A stretch of DNA of 10,046 bases from Pseudomonadota bacterium (GTDB lineage: Bacteria > Pseudomonadota > Gammaproteobacteria > Burkholderiales > Burkholderiaceae_D), in NCBI GenBank assembly GCA_023420795.1, contig JAEZVM010000291.1, forward strand, positions 1-10,046, read 5' to 3'. The notes under the pieces were generated by a model. That model was not told where the DNA came from and ran no database searches. It saw only the letters and a list, made by a program, of their open reading frames with translations. Numbering within the stretch: position 1 is the stretch's first letter; each line of letters opens with the position of its first letter. Shown here one piece after another: positions 6,315-10,046 of the stretch. Position numbers and translations under genes: made by a program.

Positions 6315-6821
6315 ATGTGCCCGACAAATCACCTTGCCTCCGTCAGCCGTACCCCGTTGCATGAAGGAGCGGCGTCTTCCCTCGTTCTCAGACAGGGGCA
6401 TTTCCTGATCGTTGATGATATTTCCAGCATGCGCCGCGTGATCGGGAGCCTGCTCAAGGATCAGTTGAGGGAAGTGAGGATCTCGGAAGCCGCCGATGGA
6501 CGAAGCGCGCTGCAGGTGATCAAGTCGGCGGAAACCGACGGCGTGCCGATTGATTTCGTCATTACCGACTGGAACATGCCGCATATGGACGGAATTACGC
6601 TGCTGCGGGCGATCCGCGAGCTGCCGCTGCAACGGCGTCTGCCAGTTCTGCTGGTGACTGCACAGGCGACAAGGGAAATGATCCTCGCCGCTGCCTATGC
6701 TGGCGTCGATGCCTACATCGTCAAGCCATTCAATGCCGATACGCTTAAGACCAAGCTTGACCAGATCATCGCCAAGTATGGGAGGATGCTGCACGGTACT
6801 CCGCAGCTGCAAGTGTCCTGA
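6315..6821 (+). CDS. Stand-alone CheY-like receiver (response regulator)
   Basis: A 168-residue protein that is a single receiver domain (about 28-155) with a 25-residue N-terminal extension and a short tail, and no output domain. All hallmark residues are present: acidic pair Asp34-Asp35 (LIVDD), phosphoacceptor Asp85 in ITDWNMPHMDG, switch Thr115 in LLVTAQ and Lys137 in IVKPF. The DWNMPxMDG run resembles CheY itself, so it probably acts by phosphorylation-dependent protein binding, for instance at the flagellar motor or within a phosphorelay. No histidine kinase is encoded nearby. The start at 6315 is the only ATG before the domain; GAAGGAG at 6362-6368 looks like a ribosome binding site but has no start codon at a proper distance. 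A large hairpin lies upstream, and the next gene is a diguanylate cyclase 325 bases away. Confidence 0.88.
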   Translation: MCPTNHLASVSRTPLHEGAASSLVLRQGHFLIVDDISSMRRVIGSLLKDQLREVRISEAADGRSALQVIKSAETDGVPIDFVITDWNMPHMDGITLLRAIRELPLQRRLPVLLVTAQATREMILAAAYAGVDAYIVKPFNADTLKTKLDQIIAKYGRMLHGTPQLQVS

Positions 6822-6967
6822 TTTCAGTCCTTAACCCAAGCCCCGTTCTCCGTTGATTCTTTGCCGGAAAACCTTGCCATTCGGCGGCGTTCCGATCTGG
6901 CGCAACCCGGTATTGCAACATCAAAAACCTTTTTTTACCTGCGTGGTCAGACCAGCTATGTTGCAGT

Positions 6968-6985
6968 GCAGTTGCAAATAACTGC
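6968..6985. repeat. Inverted repeat GCAGTT-N6-AACTGC
   Basis: Six-base arms (6968-6973 and 6980-6985) are perfectly complementary around GCAAAT. A run of six T begins 7 bases after the right arm, so a weak terminator for the receiver mRNA is possible. A regulator site for the cyclase gene is the other reading. The spacing of the T-run is poor for a terminator. Confidence 0.4.
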
Positions 6986-7084
6986 GGGGAGATTTTTTAC
7001 TTGATTCAGGAGATGGCTCGGTCTCTTTTAGCACCGTCTAAAGAAAAGATGCTGGGAAGACCGTGAGCAAGGAGACGACCCGCG

Positions 7085-7117
7085 ATGAACATAACCTTGC
7101 TACATAACATTAAATAA
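7085..7117 (+). CDS. Possible 10-residue leader peptide upstream of the cyclase gene
   Basis: ATG at 7085 opens a frame of ten codons (MNITLLHNIK) ending at TAA 7115-7117. AAGGAG lies at 7069-7074, ten bases upstream, a strong Shine-Dalgarno at a slightly long distance. The cyclase gene at 7147 itself lacks a good site. The peptide has no run of one regulatory amino acid. It could be chance or a small translated leader. Confidence 0.2.
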   Translation: MNITLLHNIK

Positions 7118-7146
7118 CATGGCACACATGTCCGTCGGGTCGTTGC

Positions 7147-8727
7147 ATGAAGCAGGTTGAAACTACGGCAGACCAGGTCCGAAGTATTTCCCGGGCCAGG
7201 GAGCTGGTTACGCTCGTCACGCTCCTTCTTTCACTATACGTTACCTATAACCTGTGGAGTGCAGCTAGCCGGTCGGCGGAAAGGGAGCTGCAGACCACCT
7301 TCGATTTTCGGGTAAGCGAATCCAACGAGCGCATCCAGCAGCGCATCCTTGTCTATGAGCAGGTGCTGCGCGCGGGCGTAGGCCTGTTCCGTGCATCGGA
7401 ACACGTCAGCAGGAATGACTTCCATAACTTCGTCGAGGCACTCAACCTGGAGGAAAACTATCCGGGAATCCAGGGCATCGGCTTTACCGCCGCAGTGTCG
7501 CCGCAAGATAAGGAAAAACATGAACGAATAGTCCGTGCCGAGGGTTTTCCGAATTACCGGATCACACCGGACGGTGAGCGTGAGCTCTATTCGGCGATTG
7601 TTTATCTGGAGCCCTTCCTGGCCGACAACCTGCGCGCATTCGGCTACGACATGTATTCCGAGCCGGTGCGCCGCACGGCAATGGCGCTGGCGCGCGATAC
7701 CGCGCAATCTGCCATGTCCGGCAAGGTGCGGCTGGTGCAGGAAGGGGAAAGCGGGGAGCAGGCCGGCTTTCTGATGTACCTGCCGGTTTACCGGGGGGGG
7801 GAGACGCCGGAAATGCTGGGCCGGCGCCGCAGCGATTTGACGGGCTGGGTCTATGCGCCATTCCGCATCAACCATTTCATGTATGGCATACATGGAGAGA
7901 CGGCAGGCGATGTGGACGATCTCGACATAGAGATCTACGACGGCGATGAAGTCTCGGATGCTGCCCGCATGTACGACTCCGACGAGTCGGTCAGCGCTAC
8001 TGAGTTGACGCGCAAGCTGCGCAGCGTGAATCGCATCGTCGCCGCCCAGCATACATGGACGGTGGTAACGAGCGCGCTGCCGGTGTTCGAACAGAAAATC
8101 CGCCCGGACCGTCCGGAACTCGTACTGCGCGCCGGTATCAGCATCAGCCTGCTGCTCGCATTGCTGATCTGGGTGTTCCTCGACGACCGAGCGCGCGCGC
8201 TGCACGCAGCCAACCAGGCGATGCAGTTGGCGCTGTATGACGCACTGACCGGCCTGCCGAACCGGAAGCTGCTGGACGAGCGGCTGCAGCGCGAGTTGGC
8301 GAAAGCAAAGCGTGACCATGAGCATGTCGCGCTGCTGTTCATTGACCTCGACAAGTTCAAGCCGGTCAACGACACTTACGGCCATGCCTATGGCGACCTG
8401 CTGCTGAAGGAAGTGGCGAACCGCCTGCACAGCTGCATGCGCGAGTCCGATACCGCGTCCCGGCTCGGCGGCGATGAGTTCGTCGCGCTGCTATCCGACA
8501 TCGAAGGCCGGAATGCGGTGATGACGGTTGCGACAAAAATCCTGAACCGGCTGACCGAGCCGTACGAGATTGCCGGTCATACCTTCAACATCTCCGCCAG
8601 CATTGGTGCGGCGATATATCCAGAAGACGGCACCGATGCGAAGGCGCTGGTCAAGTCGGCTGACATGGCGATGTACGACGCCAAGAATGCCGGCAGGAGC
8701 AACGTCCAGTTCGCCCGGGTGGCGTAA
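7147..8727 (+). CDS. Membrane-bound CHASE-GGDEF diguanylate cyclase
   Basis: A 526-residue protein. A first membrane segment (about 20-38) and a second (about 327-346) enclose a periplasmic region of roughly 290 residues that matches the CHASE sensory domain (NYPGIQGIGF near 104-113, YDMYSEPVRRTAM near 167-179, GFLMYLPVY near 207-215). The cytoplasmic GGDEF domain (about 358-523) begins with the typical ALYDALTGLPNR. It has the intact GGDEF signature at 441-445, catalytic-site residues in FIDLDKFKPVND (Asp400, Lys405, Asn408) and an inhibitory site RESD (432-435) exactly five residues before GGDEF. It should make c-di-GMP from two GTP, with product inhibition, in response to an extracytoplasmic small ligand. 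CHASE ligands in general include cytokinin-like molecules, but the ligand here is unknown. The only in-frame start after the stop at 7111 is the ATG at 7147. A run of nine G lies in the CHASE-coding part (7793-7801). Confidence 0.93.
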   Translation: MKQVETTADQVRSISRARELVTLVTLLLSLYVTYNLWSAASRSAERELQTTFDFRVSESNERIQQRILVYEQVLRAGVGLFRASEHVSRNDFHNFVEALNLEENYPGIQGIGFTAAVSPQDKEKHERIVRAEGFPNYRITPDGERELYSAIVYLEPFLADNLRAFGYDMYSEPVRRTAMALARDTAQSAMSGKVRLVQEGESGEQAGFLMYLPVYRGGETPEMLGRRRSDLTGWVYAPFRINHFMYGIHGETAGDVDDLDIEIYDGDEVSDAARMYDSDESVSATELTRKLRSVNRIVAAQHTWTVVTSALPVFEQKIRPDRPELVLRAGISISLLLALLIWVFLDDRARALHAANQAMQLALYDALTGLPNRKLLDERLQRELAKAKRDHEHVALLFIDLDKFKPVNDTYGHAYGDLLLKEVANRLHSCMRESDTASRLGGDEFVALLSDIEGRNAVMTVATKILNRLTEPYEIAGHTFNISASIGAAIYPEDGTDAKALVKSADMAMYDAKNAGRSNVQFARVA

Positions 8728-8730
8728 TCC

Positions 8731-8766
8731 AAAAACAAGGGAGGAAAGCCAGTTGCCTTCCTCCCT
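8731..8766 (-). terminator. Intrinsic terminator of the TerC-family gene
   Basis: Arms 8738-8746 (AGGGAGGAA) and 8758-8766 (TTCCTCCCT) pair perfectly around an 11-base loop. Read on the minus strand, the stem is followed by TTGTTTTT (complement of 8731-8738). It lies 15 bases beyond the TerC-family stop at 8781. On the plus strand no T-run follows, so it is not a good terminator for the cyclase gene, although the hairpin lies 10 bases past that stop. Confidence 0.75.
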
Positions 8767-8780
8767 GCAGGTACCACGGC

Positions 8781-9536
8781 TTATCGCTCGTCCTGCACGT
8801 ACTTGGTCGCGATGACTTCGTCGCGCATCGAGCGCTTGCGCAGGCGGATGTTGAGCATCTCGACCACCACCGAGAATGCCATCGCGCTGTAGATGTAGCC
8901 CTTCGGCACATGATGCCCGAAGCCTTCCGCGATCAGTACCACGGCCACCACCACCAGGAAGGACAGCGCCAGCATCTTGATGGTCGGATGCGCCGACACA
9001 AAGTGACCGATCGGACGGGCGAATAGCATCATCAGCGTCACCGAGGCGATCACCGCTGCAATCATTACCGCGATCTCGTCCACCATGCCGACTGCAGTGA
9101 TGATGGAGTCGAGCGAGAACACCAGGTCGATCACGATGATCTGCAGGATGATGCCGGCGAACGTGTGCTTGACCGCCGAGGATTTTGCATCGGCGTGCGC
9201 ACCTTCAAAGGTTTCATGAATCTCGCCGACGCTCTTCCATAGCAAGAACAATCCACCCAGCAGCAATACCACGTCGCGTCCAGAAATTTCCTGCCCAACG
9301 ATCGAGAAAAGTGGTTGCGTCAGTCCGACGATCCATGACAAGGTCAGCAGCAGGCCGATCCGCATGAACATCGCGAGGAACAGGCCGATGCGACGCGTCA
9401 TTTCCCGTTTGGCCGGCGGCAGCTTGTCCACCAGGATGGAAATGAAAATGATGTTGTCGATACCGAGCACCAGTTCCAGTGCCGTCAGCGTGAAGAAAGC
9501 AATCCATATCTGCGGATCGGAAAGAAGTTCCATCAT
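8781..9536 (-). CDS. TerC/YgdQ-family integral membrane protein
   Basis: A 251-residue protein with about seven hydrophobic segments. Two family signatures are visible: ELVLGIDNIIFISI (Glu21, Asp27, Asn28) and IDLVFSLDSIITAVGM (Asp137, Asp143). These are the repeated acidic motifs of the TerC superfamily; length and layout fit the E. coli YgdQ-type branch without CBS domains. TerC-family proteins are inner-membrane proteins linked to metal efflux, notably manganese, and named for tellurium resistance. No other ter genes are here, so tellurite resistance should not be assumed. The start is ATG 9536 or ATG 9533; AGGGA lies 5 bases before the first. The gene is 120 bases downstream of the Bax-inhibitor-like gene on the same strand, but a strong terminator lies between them, so it probably has its own promoter. 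A terminator follows it at 8731-8766. Confidence 0.9.
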   Translation of the reverse strand: MMELLSDPQIWIAFFTLTALELVLGIDNIIFISILVDKLPPAKREMTRRIGLFLAMFMRIGLLLTLSWIVGLTQPLFSIVGQEISGRDVVLLLGGLFLLWKSVGEIHETFEGAHADAKSSAVKHTFAGIILQIIVIDLVFSLDSIITAVGMVDEIAVMIAAVIASVTLMMLFARPIGHFVSAHPTIKMLALSFLVVVAVVLIAEGFGHHVPKGYIYSAMAFSVVVEMLNIRLRKRSMRDEVIATKYVQDER

Positions 9537-9572
9537 GGCATTCCCTGTTGTTATTCAGTCATTGGTTGCGGT

Positions 9573-9605
9573 AAAAAAAGAGGGCGTCAAACGTCTGACG
9601 CCCTC
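9573..9605 (-). terminator. Strong intrinsic terminator after the Bax-inhibitor-like gene
   Basis: Ten-base arms 9580-9589 (GAGGGCGTCA) and 9596-9605 (TGACGCCCTC) pair perfectly around a 6-base loop. Read on the minus strand they are followed by seven T (9573-9579 as A on the plus strand). It lies 51 bases beyond the stop of the upstream gene and separates it from the TerC-family gene. Confidence 0.92.
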
Positions 9606-9613
9606 ATAGGAGT

Positions 9614-9633
9614 AACAGGTGGGGGAACCTGTT
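9614..9633. repeat. Short inverted repeat AACAGGT-N6-ACCTGTT
   Basis: Seven-base perfect arms (9614-9620 and 9627-9633) around GGGGGA, in the 3' untranslated region between the Bax-inhibitor-like stop and its terminator. It could be a second RNA hairpin protecting the mRNA end or a chance dyad; no T-run is attached. Confidence 0.45.
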
Positions 9634-9656
9634 CCTTCCTAACCTAACCGTAGGTG

Positions 9657-10046
9657 TTACTCGTTATTCGCGAAGCCCAGCAGTTGCAGCAGGCTCGTGA
9701 ACAGGTTGAAGATCGACACGAACAGCGTGAGTGTCGCCATCACATAGTTCGTCTCGCCGCCATGCACGATGTTGCTGGTTTCGTACAGGATCAGGCCCGA
9801 CATCAGCAGCACGAACACGGCGGATACCGTCAGCGACAACGCCGGGATCTGCAGGAACACTGCCGCCAGGCCGGCGAGGAACGCGACCAGGATACCGACC
9901 GTCAGGAAGCCGCCCATGAACGACATGTCACGCTTGCTTACCAGTGCGTACGCCGACAGGCCCATGAAGATCGCGGCCGTGCCGCCCATCGCGGTCATCA
10001 CCGTCATCGCGCCGTTCGGCATGTTCAGGTAATGGCTGATGATCGG
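9657..10046 (-). CDS. Bax inhibitor-1/YccA-family membrane protein (5' truncated)
   Basis: The frame remains open to the right edge (PIISHYLN precedes the Met at 10022), so only the C-terminal 129 codons are seen. The ATG at 10022 is internal to the family alignment and not a believable start. The visible part has the family landmarks MTAMGGTAAIFMGLSAYAL, RDMSFMGGFL, FLQIPALSLTVSAVFVLL and HGGETNYVMATLTLF, ending in SLLQLLGFANNE. About four hydrophobic segments can be counted, from a usual six or seven. Bacterial relatives such as E. coli YccA interact with and restrain the FtsH protease, and others behave as calcium-leak channels; which applies here cannot be told. A strong terminator follows at 9573-9605. 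Confidence 0.9.
   Translation of the reverse strand, partial: PIISHYLNMPNGAMTVMTAMGGTAAIFMGLSAYALVSKRDMSFMGGFLTVGILVAFLAGLAAVFLQIPALSLTVSAVFVLLMSGLILYETSNIVHGGETNYVMATLTLFVSIFNLFTSLLQLLGFANNE

Larger units (their letters stand above)
6822..7146. other. Gene-free 325-bp stretch between receiver and cyclase genes
   Basis: No convincing long reading frame is present. It holds runs of seven T (6930-6936) and six T (6993-6998), and an inverted repeat GCAGTT-N6-AACTGC (6968-6985). It also holds a tiny possible leader ORF (7085-7117) and two copies of ATAACAT (7104-7110, 7114-7120). Its base composition is clearly more AT-rich than the flanking genes, as expected of a promoter region. No strong -35/-10 pair could be picked: TTGCAA (6972-6977) with TTTTAC (6995-7000) is weak. 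No strong terminator for the receiver gene is seen. Confidence 0.6.

Noticed and set aside
6899..6919. Possible sigma-54 promoter (TGGCGC ... TTGCAA)
   Set aside because: The GG and GC dinucleotides are 14 bases apart, whereas sigma-54 promoters need about 10.
8781..9536. Tellurite-resistance locus
   Set aside because: Only a TerC-superfamily protein of the YgdQ type is present; no terZABDEF partners are seen, so the resistance label is not supported.
9657..9770. Loss of the C-terminal aspartate of the di-aspartyl pH sensor in the Bax-inhibitor-like protein (Ser in the VSIFNLF stretch)
   Set aside because: As far as I recall, Ser at this place is common in proteobacterial YccA-type members, so it is probably a subfamily trait rather than a defect.

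Overview
The window reads as chromosomal DNA of a GC-rich Gram-negative bacterium, most probably a betaproteobacterium of the Burkholderiales/Oxalobacteraceae type. This is an inference from codon use, protein style and gene complement; no rRNA or tRNA is present to confirm it. Coding density is high, and I see no insertion sequences, CRISPR arrays, tRNAs or phage genes.

Region 1 (1-4794, + strand) is a tight operon for a stressosome signalling module. It begins with the 3' part of rsbR (globin-type sensor plus STAS domain, cut by the left edge). Then come rsbS (STAS scaffold), rsbT (switch kinase), rsbX (PP2C-type reset phosphatase) and an 873-residue output protein. The genes abut or overlap: rsbR/rsbS are 10 bases apart, rsbS/rsbT share ATGA, and rsbX overlaps the last gene by 43 bases. 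In Bacillus, released RsbT activates the phosphatase RsbU and hence sigma-B. Here the last protein has an RsbU-like N-terminal domain joined to PAS, GAF, degenerate GGDEF and apparently intact EAL domains. No sigma-B, RsbV or RsbW is visible. The likely logic is therefore: globin/heme signal, RsbR-RsbS stressosome, RsbT release, then control of a cyclic-di-GMP phosphodiesterase, reset by RsbX. This is the most interesting system in the window.

Region 2 (4795-6117) holds a minus-strand XRE-family regulator with an MmyB-type ligand-binding domain. It is convergent with the stressosome operon and divergent from a small four-helix membrane protein of unknown function. A 17-bp dyad lies in the shared intergenic region and is a candidate operator.

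Region 3 (6118-8727, + strand) has a near-40-bp perfect hairpin, a stand-alone CheY-like receiver protein, a 325-bp gene-free stretch, and a membrane-bound CHASE-GGDEF diguanylate cyclase with intact active and inhibitory sites. The window thus encodes both a probable c-di-GMP hydrolase and a probable c-di-GMP synthase.

Region 4 (8728-10046, - strand) holds a TerC-family membrane protein and the 3' part of a Bax-inhibitor-1/YccA-family membrane protein, cut by the right edge. Each is followed by a clear intrinsic terminator on the minus strand.
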